A DNA stretch of 64,000 bases, taken from the NCBI RefSeq assembly GCF_014851675.1, contig NZ_JACVAE010000001.1, positions 1,612,001 through 1,676,000 of the forward strand. Reading direction: 5' to 3'. Every line of letters begins with the position of its first letter. The first letter of the stretch is position 1. A model generated the notes under the pieces. That model had not been told where the DNA came from, ran no database searches, and saw only the letters and a program-made list of their open reading frames with translations. The DNA comes from Rhizobium sp. ARZ01 (GTDB lineage: Bacteria > Pseudomonadota > Alphaproteobacteria > Rhizobiales > Rhizobiaceae). The position numbers and the translations under genes were made by a program. Of this stretch, positions 28,242 to 37,133 are shown in pieces.

Positions 28242-29714
28242 TTGACCACTTTTTCTGACCTTGGCTTGAGCCAAAAAGTACTCTCCGCTGTCACGGACGC
28301 GGGCTACACCATTCCCACGCCGATCCAGGCTGGGGCGATCCCGCCTGCCCTGCAACGCCGCGACATCCTGGGAATCGCTCAGACCGGCACGGGCAAGACG
28401 GCTTCCTTCGTTCTTCCGATGCTGACGCTGCTGGAAAAGGGCCGCGCACGCGCACGCATGCCGCGCACGCTCATCCTCGAGCCGACGCGCGAACTCGCCG
28501 CGCAGGTCGCCGAGAATTTCGAGAAGTACGGCAAGAACCACAAGCTCAATATCGCGCTTCTGATCGGCGGCGTGTCCTTCGACGAGCAGGACCGCAAGCT
28601 CGAGCGCGGCGCCGACGTGTTGATCGCCACGCCCGGCCGCCTGCTCGACCATTGCGAGCGCGGCAAGCTGCTGATGACCGGCGTCGACATTCTCGTCATC
28701 GACGAAGCCGACCGCATGCTCGACATGGGATTCATTCCGGATATCGAGCGTATCGCCAAACTCATCCCCTTTACCCGCCAGACCCTGTTCTTCTCGGCAA
28801 CCATGCCGCCGGAAATCCAAAAGCTTGCGGATCGATTCCTGCAGAATCCGGAGCGTATCGAAGTCGCCCCGCCCTCCTCGACCGCCAAGACGGTCACGCA
28901 GCGCTTCGTCGCGACGCATTCGAAAGACTACGAGAAGCGCGCCGCATTGCGCGACCTGATCCGCGCCCAGGAAGAGCTTAAGAACGCGATCATCTTCTGC
29001 AACCGCAAGAAGGACGTTGCCGATCTCTTTCGCTCGCTCGACCGCCACGGCTTTTCCGTCGGTGCGCTGCACGGCGACATGGACCAGCGCTCGCGCATGA
29101 CGATGCTGGCAAACTTCAAGGACGGCAACATCAAGCTTCTGGTAGCCTCCGACGTCGCCGCCCGCGGCCTCGACATTCCGGATGTGAGTCATGTCTTCAA
29201 TTTCGACGTGCCGATCCACGCGGAGGACTATGTCCACCGCATCGGCCGCACAGGCCGCGCCGGCCGCTCCGGCGCCGCGTTCACACTGGTAACGAAGCGT
29301 GACACGAAGTTCTCCGATGCCATCGAAAAGCTCATCGGCCAATCGGTCGAATGGCTGAACGGCGACCTTTCCGCCCTTCCCCCCGCCGTCGAGAGCGACG
29401 AGCGTGAAAAGCCTCGCAAGGGTCGCGAACGCGGCCGTGACCGTGACCGTGACCGTGGAAACAGTCACAAAGGTGACAACCGCAAGGACGATAATACGCG
29501 CGAAACGAATGCAGCGGAAAGAGGAAACGACAGCGTGAAAGCCGAACGCCACAACGAGACCAGGCCCAACCAGCCGGTGCGCAACCAGCGTCCAGCCAAC
29601 GATGACAATCGTGACCGCCGCAACCGCTATCGCCGCGACGAGGACGACGGCCCGACGCCGATCGGCTTCGGCGACGACATCCCGGCCTTCATGCTGATCG
29701 CCGGCAAGGCCTGA
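28242..29714 (+). CDS. rhlE: DEAD-box ATP-dependent RNA helicase, RhlE type
   Basis: 490 residues from a TTG start with GGAAAC about 10 bases upstream. It has the full set of DEAD-box motifs: Q motif near GYTIPTPIQAGAIPPAL, I AQTGTGKTASF, Ia PTRELAAQV, II VIDEADRMLDMG, III FSATMP, V VASDVAARGLDIP and VI HRIGRTGRAGRSG. After about residue 385 comes a long, highly charged Arg/Lys/Asp tail with an imperfect Arg-Asp repeat encoded by tandem CCGTGA hexamers (29435-29452). RhlE-type helicases remodel RNA in ribosome assembly and decay. The Nudix gene follows 10 bp later. Confidence 0.92.
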   Translation: MTTFSDLGLSQKVLSAVTDAGYTIPTPIQAGAIPPALQRRDILGIAQTGTGKTASFVLPMLTLLEKGRARARMPRTLILEPTRELAAQVAENFEKYGKNHKLNIALLIGGVSFDEQDRKLERGADVLIATPGRLLDHCERGKLLMTGVDILVIDEADRMLDMGFIPDIERIAKLIPFTRQTLFFSATMPPEIQKLADRFLQNPERIEVAPPSSTAKTVTQRFVATHSKDYEKRAALRDLIRAQEELKNAIIFCNRKKDVADLFRSLDRHGFSVGALHGDMDQRSRMTMLANFKDGNIKLLVASDVAARGLDIPDVSHVFNFDVPIHAEDYVHRIGRTGRAGRSGAAFTLVTKRDTKFSDAIEKLIGQSVEWLNGDLSALPPAVESDEREKPRKGRERGRDRDRDRGNSHKGDNRKDDNTRETNAAERGNDSVKAERHNETRPNQPVRNQRPANDDNRDRRNRYRRDEDDGPTPIGFGDDIPAFMLIAGKA

Positions 29715-29724
29715 TCCTTCTTCC

Positions 29725-30153
29725 ATGCCGATTCCAGGCGTCGAGATTCCCGGCGTTGGCTGTGGGCTTGCGATTCTGCGGGACGACAAGATCCTGCTCT
29801 ATCGCCGCGCCCGCGCACCGGAAGCTGGCCACTGGAACATCGTCGGCGGCAAAGTCGACCACATGGAACGTTCGCTCGATGCCGCCCGGCGGGAAGCTGA
29901 GGAGGAAGCCGGGCTCGCTTTCGGTCGGATCGACTTCCTCTGCCTTTCCGAACAGGTCATCGCGGCCGATAACCAGCACTGGGTCTCCGTCATATACGTG
30001 ACCTGGGACTTCTCCGGTGAACCGCGCGTGATGGAGCCGGAGAAATTGCCGGAATTTGGCTGGTTCCCGCTAGACGCCTTGCCGCAACCACTGTCCCGCT
30101 TCACAACAGATGCGGTGGCTGCACTTCGGGCAAAAGCGCTTATTACCGCTTGA
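29725..30153 (+). CDS. Nudix hydrolase
   Basis: 142 residues. The Nudix box is complete: GKVDHMERSLDAARREAEEE followed by AGL, matching G-x5-E-x7-REUxEExGU. It hydrolyses nucleoside diphosphates linked to another group; the substrate is unknown, and the short MutT/ADP-ribose-type length does not decide it. It is probably co-transcribed with rhlE 10 bp upstream. Its last 11 bp overlap the end of the convergent TfoX gene. Confidence 0.88.
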   Translation: MPIPGVEIPGVGCGLAILRDDKILLYRRARAPEAGHWNIVGGKVDHMERSLDAARREAEEEAGLAFGRIDFLCLSEQVIAADNQHWVSVIYVTWDFSGEPRVMEPEKLPEFGWFPLDALPQPLSRFTTDAVAALRAKALITA

Positions 30154-30475
30154 CCGGATTGGTGCGCAGCGCGGCATCCAAGGCAAGCCGCACCCATTCC
30201 GCCATCAGGTCCGGATCGTCGAAGGCATCCTCGGGAATGCTCCAGTATGGCATTTTCAGCGGCGCGCCCGTCTTGCGCCCCTCATAGGTCCATTGCCGGC
30301 AACCGGACATCTCGAACTCGGGGATCGTCACTTCGTCGGCTTTCAGCAGAATCTCGCCATCCACTTCGAGCGCGACGATCAATTCACCGACATAGATACC
30401 CTTGCCGCCGAACATGCGCTTGATCGTCACCGAGCCTAACGACTCGAACATCTCCTCGATCGTGTCGTTGTCCAT
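30143..30475 (-). CDS. TfoX/Sxy N-terminal domain protein
   Basis: 110 residues. The TfoX N-terminal domain is clear: VTIKRMFGGKGIYVGELIVA, then GEILLKADEVTIPEFEMSGC, and MPYWSIPEDAFDDPDLMAEW. No TfoX C-terminal domain is present, which is common in alphaproteobacteria. TfoX is a competence regulator in gammaproteobacteria, but that role should not be transferred here. It begins 2 bp after the stop of the molybdopterin-binding fusion gene and so looks like the last gene of that minus-strand operon. Confidence 0.82.
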   Translation of the reverse strand: MDNDTIEEMFESLGSVTIKRMFGGKGIYVGELIVALEVDGEILLKADEVTIPEFEMSGCRQWTYEGRKTGAPLKMPYWSIPEDAFDDPDLMAEWVRLALDAALRTNPVKR

Positions 30476-30477
30476 CG

Positions 30478-32109
30478 CTAGCCCTTCAATATTCCACCCG
30501 CATCCTTCACCGCCTCGGGCGTATCGACATCCAGATGCGCTGCCGGCCCAATCTCGACGTCGATGATCTCCAAGCCCGAGGTCTCGATGATCTGGCGCGC
30601 ACCGACATCACCCTCGAGCTGCCGGATTGCGGCGAAGGTCGCACGCGGCAGGATGACGGGATTGCCACGCTTGCCATCAGAGACAGCCCGTACGACTGCA
30701 TTCCCGCCAGCCGCCGCAAAGGCCGACATCAATTTGCGTAGGTCTTCCGGCGATACCTTCGGCATGTCGGCCAGATGGACCAGCACGCCGGCACAGTCCG
30801 CACCGACCACATCGAGGCCAGCGTTGAGCGAGGTCGACATGCCATCCTGGTAGAGCGGATTTCGAACAATCTCCACCGGCAGCCCGGACAATGCCGCTTC
30901 GATCTCCGCTGCCCGATGTCCAGTCACGACAACGGCCTTGCCGGGAGCGACCGCAAGCACGGTCGATACAGACTTGCAGATCAACGGCACACCTTCGAAC
31001 TCGGCGAGAAGCTTATGACGGCCGGCATTGCCCATGCGGCGCGCCTGCCCCGCGGCAAGCACGATGCCGACGATGTCCTTGGGCCCCACGCCAGTTGCCC
31101 TGCGCTCGCCTTTCAAGTCCCGCGGCCGCGGCCTGGTCGGAATTTCGGCCAGCAGACCGCCAACGCCCATCCCCGTGATATCGACTGCACCAGGCGCTTC
31201 ACCGGCCAGGATACGGGCCAGAACCCAGTCAAAACCGTTTTCCTTGGGGCTCCGGGCACAACCCGGCGCGCCGATCACTGGAGTGTCACCCATACGGCCG
31301 AGAACGAGGAGATTTCCCGGATCTACAGGCATGCCGACCTGTTCGACGTGCCCGCCCGCCTTTCGGATCGCCGCCGGGATGACATCCTCCGAATCGGAAA
31401 CGGCGGAAGCACCAAAGATGATGACAAGCTCGCTCTCGCGCGCCGCCGGCCCCAGGGCATCCGCCAGCACCGCCGTGTCATGAGCCACCCGCATCTCACC
31501 GGTGAGTTCACTCCCAGACGGCTCCAGCCGGTGCTCCAGCATCAAGCGCGTCTTGTCCATCACCGAGGGCTTCAGGGAGGGTAAGACGGTCGCAATCATC
31601 GCCACGCGGCGCGCGGTGAACGGCCGCACAAAAAGGGCGTCGGCACCCGCGAGAACGACAGCCGCATCCTCGACGACCTTGCCCGGCACGGCCAATGGGA
31701 TGATCTTGACCGTCGCCACCATGTCGCCCGGCCGTACGGTCGCGCGGTCCGGCAGCGTGGCAATGGTGATCGCCGGATCGACTCGGTTGAAGTGATCGAT
31801 CGTGGTGCGATCAACGCGAAACAGACCATCGACGGCAGAATGCAGGTTGATACGCCCCGTGGCAGCCTTGGTGAAGGTCAGGTGGTCGGGCGCGATCGCC
31901 TCGGCGATGCGCGCGGCGGCGGTATCCTCGCCGACATCCCCGGGCTGCATTCGCACGGCGATGACACTTTCGACGCCCGCCGCCAGCAACCGCTGACAAT
32001 CCTCCTCCGAAAGCAGGTGGCCCTTGGAAAGGGAAACTCCTTCGGCGCGCACGCCATGTGCCAGGATTGTTCCAGCAGCTTCGCGTGCGGCGACGTCACC
32101 GAAGATCAT
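30478..32109 (-). CDS. MoeA/MoaB-like domain fused to a MobA/MocA-like nucleotidyltransferase
   Basis: 543 residues with two modules. Residues about 1-335 resemble the molybdopterin-binding MoeA/MoaB fold (LVIIFGASAVSDSEDVIPAA, then VIGAPGCARSPKENGFDWVL). Residues about 346-543 are a MobA/MocA-like nucleotidyltransferase: IVGIVLAAGQARRMG with Lys366 in HKLL, then VHLADMPKVSPEDL and GKRGNPVILPR. MocA-type enzymes add CMP to molybdopterin to make the cytosine dinucleotide used by xanthine dehydrogenase and CO-dehydrogenase-like enzymes. The fusion would join cofactor handling and activation. It overlaps xdhC by 4 bp in a maturation operon. Substrate (CTP or GTP) is inferred from neighbours. Confidence 0.85.
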   Translation of the reverse strand: MIFGDVAAREAAGTILAHGVRAEGVSLSKGHLLSEEDCQRLLAAGVESVIAVRMQPGDVGEDTAAARIAEAIAPDHLTFTKAATGRINLHSAVDGLFRVDRTTIDHFNRVDPAITIATLPDRATVRPGDMVATVKIIPLAVPGKVVEDAAVVLAGADALFVRPFTARRVAMIATVLPSLKPSVMDKTRLMLEHRLEPSGSELTGEMRVAHDTAVLADALGPAARESELVIIFGASAVSDSEDVIPAAIRKAGGHVEQVGMPVDPGNLLVLGRMGDTPVIGAPGCARSPKENGFDWVLARILAGEAPGAVDITGMGVGGLLAEIPTRPRPRDLKGERRATGVGPKDIVGIVLAAGQARRMGNAGRHKLLAEFEGVPLICKSVSTVLAVAPGKAVVVTGHRAAEIEAALSGLPVEIVRNPLYQDGMSTSLNAGLDVVGADCAGVLVHLADMPKVSPEDLRKLMSAFAAAGGNAVVRAVSDGKRGNPVILPRATFAAIRQLEGDVGARQIIETSGLEIIDVEIGPAAHLDVDTPEAVKDAGGILKG

Positions 32110-32807
32110 GTCGCAACCTCCGTCCGCAGGTTTCGGCGCCGGAAGGCCTGGATGACCTCGGCCATGATCGCAACAGCGATTTCGGCCGGACTTGCCGCTC
32201 CTATATCGAGGCCGATCGGGGCCGAGATGCGCGCGAGCGCTTCCTGCTCCACGCCTGCCGATGTGAGCCGCTCGATCCGTTTGGCGTGTGTCTTCCGGCT
32301 GCCCAGCGCTCCGACATAGAAGCAGCCCGCATCGAGGGCTGCTCGGATCGGATAATCGTCGATTTTCGGATCATGCGTGACCGCCACAAGCGCGCAATAG
32401 GCATCGAGCGGACGCGCCTTCAGAACGTCCTCCGGCCAGTCGGCGACGAGATCGGCATCTGCGAAGCGTTCTTCGGTTGCGAACGCCGTGCGGGGATCGA
32501 TGATCGTCAGATCAAAACCGGAAACCTTTGCGATTGCCGCAAGCGCCTGGCTGATATGCACCGCACCGATCACGACGATACGAGCCGGAGGAAGATAGGC
32601 ATTAAGAAAATAGCTGCGCCCATCCATATCGACGGCTCCCGATTTTCCCGATCGGAACGCCGCCGCAATCGCCTCGCCGAGCGGACCGACGACAGGGTCG
32701 CCCTCGCGCACGATACGATCGCGCCCGTCACCAAGGTCTGTCACGTGCACCACGGCGCGACGAGCGCGCCGCTCGGCATTCAGCTTACGCAAAATCACGG
32801 GATCCAT
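32106..32807 (-). CDS. XdhC C-terminal (Rossmann) domain protein, Mo-hydroxylase maturation
   Basis: 233 residues. The XdhC_C Rossmann domain is clear: RIVVIGAVHISQALAAIAK, then LTIIDPRTAFATEERF, VAVTHDPKIDDYPIRAAL, and FYVGALGSRKTHAKRIERL. The N-terminal 85 residues are a small domain of their own. XdhC binds molybdenum cofactor, promotes its sulfuration and inserts it into molybdenum hydroxylases. Here the XdhC/CoxI N-terminal domain is encoded separately by the preceding gene, whose stop overlaps the start of this one by 1 bp. Confidence 0.87.
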   Translation of the reverse strand: MDPVILRKLNAERRARRAVVHVTDLGDGRDRIVREGDPVVGPLGEAIAAAFRSGKSGAVDMDGRSYFLNAYLPPARIVVIGAVHISQALAAIAKVSGFDLTIIDPRTAFATEERFADADLVADWPEDVLKARPLDAYCALVAVTHDPKIDDYPIRAALDAGCFYVGALGSRKTHAKRIERLTSAGVEQEALARISAPIGLDIGAASPAEIAVAIMAEVIQAFRRRNLRTEVAT

Positions 32808-33136
32808 CAGCCAAGCCGCTCCACATAGACGCGAATCCGCCCGCCGCAGGAGAGCCCGACCCGCCAGGCGGTCTCGTCGGCGACGCCGAACTCCAAGATT
32901 TTCGGCTCACCGCTTGCAATCACGTCGAGGGCCTCGCTGATGACTGCGCCTTCTACGCAGCCGCCCGAGACCGATCCATGGAAATTGCCGGCGCCGTCGA
33001 TGACAAGGTGGCTGCCGGTCGGACGCGGCGCCGAGCCCCAGGTTTCGACAACCGTCGCGATCGCCACCTCGCGCCCATCGTCCATCCATTTTTCCGCCAC
33101 CGCCAGCGGATCGAGCGTATCGATCATCTCTTCCAT
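32807..33136 (-). CDS. XdhC/CoxI N-terminal domain protein
   Basis: 109 residues, the XdhC_CoxI domain on its own: AIATVVETWGSAPRPTGSHL, then GSVSGGCVEGAVISEAL, and VGLSCGGRIRVYVE. The SGGCVEG and LSCGG motifs, with their cysteines, are the hallmark of the family and are thought to bind the cofactor. In single-chain XdhC this domain precedes the Rossmann domain; here it is a separate gene coupled to it. The start follows GGAGGG in GGAGGGCCGGC. It lies 12 bp after coxE-like. Confidence 0.87.
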   Translation of the reverse strand: MEEMIDTLDPLAVAEKWMDDGREVAIATVVETWGSAPRPTGSHLVIDGAGNFHGSVSGGCVEGAVISEALDVIASGEPKILEFGVADETAWRVGLSCGGRIRVYVERLG

Positions 33137-33148
33137 GCCGGCCCTCCT

Positions 33149-34399
33149 TTACGTCATTGCGGCGAGAAACCGCCGCGGATCGGCACCGACCCCGCCATTG
33201 CCGGACAATGCGGCGACCAGATCCGATATGGCTTCAAGATTGTGCACGGCCCGCAATTCGTCAACATGCGGAAGCATGGCGCGCACGCCCCGCGCCCGCG
33301 CCTCGAACCCTTCGAAGCGCAGCAGTGGGTTCAGCCAGATCAACCGCCGGCAGGAGCGGTGCAGCCGATCCATTTCGGTCTCAAGCGTCTCGATGCCTTC
33401 GCGCTCCAGGCCATCGGTGATCAGCAGCACCATCGCGCCCTGCCCCAGCACCCGCCGCGACCAGAGCCGGTTGAACTCCTTCAGCGTTTCGCCGATGCGC
33501 GTGCCACCCGACCAGTCCTCGACCGCGCGCGTGCACTCTTCCACGGCTTCATCGGGATCGCGGTGGCGCATCTGGCGGGTCACGTTGGTCAGCCGCGTGC
33601 CGAACAGAAAAGTGTGGACGCGCCGGCGCCGGTCGGTCAAGGCGTGCAGGAAATGCAGGAAGATCCGGGTGTACTGGCTCATCGAGCCGGAAATGTCGGC
33701 AAGAACCACCAGCGGCGGATGCACCATTTTCGGTTCCCGATGGCGCGGCAGGATCAGCGCGCCGCCTGTGCGCAACGCCTGTCGCATCGTCGCCCGCGCA
33801 TCCACCATTGCCTTTTGCGTGCTGCGGCGGAAACGACGCGTCCTGATCTCATCCATCGGTAACGTGAGGCTTGCAATTGCGCGCTTTGCCTCGCGCAGTT
33901 CCGATGACGTCATCTGGGCGAAGTCAGTTTTGCGCAACAACTCGCTGACGGAGGTCGTAAAGCGGGCATCGACCTCGATCACAGGATCTTCCCGCGGACG
34001 TGTCGCATCCTGCCGCCCGGCAAAGAGCGCATCCGACACACGCGTTTCGCCCGCCTTCTTCCTATCCTTCTCCGAGTCTTTCCGGACGACGGGCGACATC
34101 ATCGCGATCATTTTTTGCACGAGGTCGCGCGAGCGCCAGAACAGCCGGAAGGCCTCGTCGAAGATTGGCTGATCCTCGTGGCGCGTGAGCAGCGTGCAGT
34201 AAAGGGCGGTATAGAATTCGTCGCGATCGCCGATGCCGATCGCCTCGACGGCTTCGATTGCGTCTGCCACCGCAGCCGGCCCAATTCGCAGGCCTGCCTT
34301 GCGCAAGGCCCGCGCGAAATGAACGATATTGTCGGCGAAGCGGCCATCACCGGCTGGGATCGACGGCAGGATTAGTCCGTCTGTCGCCGCCTCGACCAT
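33149..34399 (-). CDS. CoxE-type von Willebrand factor A protein
   Basis: 416 residues. The N-terminal half is helical. The C-terminal VWA domain starts near PPLVVLADISGSMSQYTRIF, which carries an intact MIDAS motif (DISGSMS), with later TRIGETLKEFN and VLLITDGLE. CoxE works with the MoxR-type AAA+ ATPase CoxD in the maturation of CO-dehydrogenase-like molybdenum hydroxylases, inserting sulfur and metal at the active site. It lies 2 bp after coxD-like, the normal order. Confidence 0.88.
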   Translation of the reverse strand: MVEAATDGLILPSIPAGDGRFADNIVHFARALRKAGLRIGPAAVADAIEAVEAIGIGDRDEFYTALYCTLLTRHEDQPIFDEAFRLFWRSRDLVQKMIAMMSPVVRKDSEKDRKKAGETRVSDALFAGRQDATRPREDPVIEVDARFTTSVSELLRKTDFAQMTSSELREAKRAIASLTLPMDEIRTRRFRRSTQKAMVDARATMRQALRTGGALILPRHREPKMVHPPLVVLADISGSMSQYTRIFLHFLHALTDRRRRVHTFLFGTRLTNVTRQMRHRDPDEAVEECTRAVEDWSGGTRIGETLKEFNRLWSRRVLGQGAMVLLITDGLEREGIETLETEMDRLHRSCRRLIWLNPLLRFEGFEARARGVRAMLPHVDELRAVHNLEAISDLVAALSGNGGVGADPRRFLAAMT

Positions 34400-34401
34400 G
34401 G

Positions 34402-35331
34402 TCAGCCCGCCGCGCGAAGCTCGGACTTGACCTCGTCCAGAAGTTTTCGCCCCTCCCCGCCCTCAATACGGGCGATGTCATCCTGATACTTCAGAAGCGT
34501 GCCGAGTGTGTCGGAGACTGTTTCCGGATCGAGCGCCATGCGATCAAGCTCAGTGAGCGCTGTGGCCCAATCGATCGTTTCGGCCACGCCCGGATTCTTG
34601 AAAAGATCAAACGTACGCAGCTTCTGAACATAGGCGACGATCTGTTTGGACAACGTCTCATTGCAGCCGGGCACCTTGCGACGGATGATCTCCAGTTCCT
34701 GCTCGGCCTTCGGATAATCGACCCAGTGGTAGAGGCAGCGCCTTTTCAAGGCGTCGTGCACCTCGCGCGTCCGGTTGGTGGTAATGATGACGATCGGCGG
34801 CTCGGCAGCGCGGATCGTACCAAGCTCCGGCACCGTCACCTGGAAATCGGAGAGCACCTCCAGCAGGAATGCTTCAAACGCCTCGTCCGTCCGGTCGAGT
34901 TCATCAATCAGGAACACTGGCGCACGGCCGTCAGGAGACGAAAGCGCCTGCAACACGGGACGGCGGATGAGATAGCGATCGGAAAAGATGTCGGACTCGA
35001 TCCGCTCGCGATCGGTCGTCCCGGCGGCTTCGGCGAGACGGATTTCCAGCATCTGGGCGGGGTAGTTCCACTCATACACCGCAGAGGCGATGTCGAGGCC
35101 TTCGTAGCACTGGAGCCGGATCAGCGGACGCTCGAGCGCGCTGGCGAGCACCTTGGCAATCTCCGTCTTGCCGACACCAGCCTCGCCTTCCAGAAACAGC
35201 GGCCGCTTCATCTTCAGCGCGAGGAACAGCACAGTCGCAAGCGACCGCCCGGCCAGGTAGTTGCCGGCCGCAAGCATGTCGAGCGTTTCGTCGATCGTCT
35301 GGGGAACCTTCCCCTTCTGGTAGGCTACCAT
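34402..35331 (-). CDS. CoxD-type MoxR AAA+ ATPase
   Basis: 309 residues. Walker A is LFLEGEAGVGKTEIAKVLAS, Walker B is APVFLIDELDRTDEAFEAF, sensor 1 is PIVIITTNRTREVHDALKRR, and a lid domain follows. The MoxR hallmark GEAGVGKTE and the RRCLYHWVDYP segment match the CoxD group. Paired with CoxE it forms an ATPase-VWA chaperone couple that activates molybdenum hydroxylases. The start follows GGAGGAAGC. The flavin reductase gene ends 24 bp upstream. Confidence 0.88.
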   Translation of the reverse strand: MVAYQKGKVPQTIDETLDMLAAGNYLAGRSLATVLFLALKMKRPLFLEGEAGVGKTEIAKVLASALERPLIRLQCYEGLDIASAVYEWNYPAQMLEIRLAEAAGTTDRERIESDIFSDRYLIRRPVLQALSSPDGRAPVFLIDELDRTDEAFEAFLLEVLSDFQVTVPELGTIRAAEPPIVIITTNRTREVHDALKRRCLYHWVDYPKAEQELEIIRRKVPGCNETLSKQIVAYVQKLRTFDLFKNPGVAETIDWATALTELDRMALDPETVSDTLGTLLKYQDDIARIEGGEGRKLLDEVKSELRAAG

Positions 35332-35355
35332 GCTTCCTCCGCTTTGGAGGAGAAC

Positions 35356-35850
35356 TTATAGCGTGCGGTAGTCCCGGTCCATATAGATGAGCGCCGGTTT
35401 TTCCGGACCGTACGTCAACCCGAGCACCTCGCCGAAGAGGATCATGTGCGTGGCCATGACCTTGACCTCGAGCAGACGGCAATCGAACGTTGCCAGCGCA
35501 TCGGCGAGAACCGGCGAACCAGTGACGAGCTCTGTCCACTTGCCCTGCGAAAAGCGGTCGCCCGGAATGGACGGGTCGCGACCGGAAAAGGCGTTAGCGA
35601 GTTCGATCTGGTCCGCGGCGAGCGAATTGAGCGCAAAGTGCCCGCTCTTGCGGAATATCTCGTTGCGCGGATTGGACACGTTGAGGCAGGCCAGCACAAT
35701 CGCTGGATTGTCGGAAACAGAACAGGCCGCCGTGATGGTTACGCCACGGCGCTCGCCCTCGTATGCCGTGGTCACAATCTGGACATGTCCGGCATATCGG
35801 CTCATGGCGTCGCGATAGAGCGGCGGATCCAGCATCAGTTTGTCCAACAC
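35356..35850 (-). CDS. Flavin reductase family protein (FMN-binding split barrel)
   Basis: 164 residues. The domain signature is seen in YAGHVQIVTTAYEGERRGVT, SVSDNPAIVLACLNVSNPRN, and HFALNSLAADQIELANAFSG. The family supplies reduced FMN to partner monooxygenases or reduces flavins generally. It is first in the minus-strand run that continues into the Cox/XdhC genes (24-bp gap), so it may be co-transcribed; whether it serves the molybdo-enzyme is unknown. The start follows AGGGAGAATGCC. Confidence 0.85.
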   Translation of the reverse strand: MLDKLMLDPPLYRDAMSRYAGHVQIVTTAYEGERRGVTITAACSVSDNPAIVLACLNVSNPRNEIFRKSGHFALNSLAADQIELANAFSGRDPSIPGDRFSQGKWTELVTGSPVLADALATFDCRLLEVKVMATHMILFGEVLGLTYGPEKPALIYMDRDYRTL

Positions 35851-36044
35851 GGCATTCTCCCTTGTCGTTCAGGGATACATGGAGAGAATGAAGAAAATTG
35901 TAAGCCCAAAAACGTCATTTCCCAGGGTTTTCCAATCACGCGGGACGGCCTGGGGACCAGCGACGGCTGCCACGACCGTCATTTTGCTTTGACCGGAGGC
36001 ATTCCGCTCGTACAAGGATACAGGCCACCACCCCGGATTATCTC

Positions 36045-37130
36045 ATGTTCCGCCGTCTGACCATCAGCCTCCTGTCAACCATAGCCCTCGCCCCGCACGC
36101 GAGCGCAGCCGGACCGACGATCGCGGTCGTCGCGCCCGTCACCGGACCTTTCGCCATTCTCGGCGACCAGATCCGTGAAGGTGCCCGTTTTGCCGCCGCG
36201 ACGGACGCCTTCGACGTGGTCGAAATCGGCGAAGCTTGCGATGAAGTCGGTGACAAGACAATCGCACAAAGCATCCTTTCAGCCGGCGCGACAGCGGCAA
36301 TCGGTTTCCTCTGCACCGAGGATTTGCAGGCAGCGCTTCCGGCGCTTGCGGATGCTGGCGTTCCTGCCATCACGCTCTCGGTGCGGTCCGGCGTCTTGAT
36401 GGAAGACGCGCTGAAACGGGACTGGCCGCTCTTCCGGCTGGCACCAGGCCCCGGCATGGAGGCGCAGAAAGTCTCCGACGTCATCGCGTCCACCTGGGCG
36501 GCCGAACCCTTCGCGCTGATCGACGACGGTACCATCCACGCCCGCGAGCTGGTGGAGGCGATCCGTCTGAAGCTCGAGGAGAAGGGCATGAAGCCGGTCT
36601 TTGTCGACACATTCCGCCCCGCCCAGGAACAGCAGATCGGGCTGGTGCGCCGACTTGCGAAGGCGGGCGCAACCCGCGTTTTCGTCGGCGGAGATCGCGG
36701 GGACATGGCCGTGATCGTCCGCGACGCGCGTGCAGAGCGGCTTCCGCTTTCGTTCATGGGCGGTGAAGCGATGATGGCGGCAGACGCGACAGTGGCTTTG
36801 CCAGATGGCACGCAGGCGATTGTCCTACCCATCGATAGCGCAACACCCGAAAGTGCCGCCCTCGCCATGACGATGAAGGAAGCCGGATTCGTGGCCGAAG
36901 GCTATGTCTTTCCCGCATATGCCGCGACTACACTCGTCGGCAAAGGGGCTGCAACCGCCGCTTCCGCTGGTAAGACGCTGCCCGATATCCTCGCGGCGGA
37001 CACCTTCCCCACCGTCCTGGGCACGATCGGCTTTGGTGCGGATCATGAATTGCGCGACAATCCCTATCTCCTGATGGAATGGAAGCACGATCGCTTCACA
37101 CCCGTCCTGCCTCCGATAGAAGGCGACTGA
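36045..37130 (+). CDS. LivK-like periplasmic substrate-binding protein (branched-chain amino-acid type)
   Basis: 361 residues with a signal peptide (MFRRLTISLLSTIALAPHASA, cleaved before AGPTIA). The mature part has the type I periplasmic-binding fold: IAVVAPVTGPFAILGDQIRE, then FLCTEDLQAALPAL, and VIASTWAAEPFALIDD. No permease or ATPase gene is adjacent, so it is an orphan binding protein. It begins a plus-strand pair with the P1 peptidase 3 bp downstream, which hints at peptide or amino-acid scavenging. Ligand unknown. Confidence 0.83.
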   Translation: MFRRLTISLLSTIALAPHASAAGPTIAVVAPVTGPFAILGDQIREGARFAAATDAFDVVEIGEACDEVGDKTIAQSILSAGATAAIGFLCTEDLQAALPALADAGVPAITLSVRSGVLMEDALKRDWPLFRLAPGPGMEAQKVSDVIASTWAAEPFALIDDGTIHARELVEAIRLKLEEKGMKPVFVDTFRPAQEQQIGLVRRLAKAGATRVFVGGDRGDMAVIVRDARAERLPLSFMGGEAMMAADATVALPDGTQAIVLPIDSATPESAALAMTMKEAGFVAEGYVFPAYAATTLVGKGAATAASAGKTLPDILAADTFPTVLGTIGFGADHELRDNPYLLMEWKHDRFTPVLPPIEGD

Positions 37131-37133
37131 GAC

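Noticed and set aside
28047..29789. 580-codon minus-strand frame opposite rhlE
   Set aside because: Shadow of rhlE, whose helicase motifs are all intact in the other strand.
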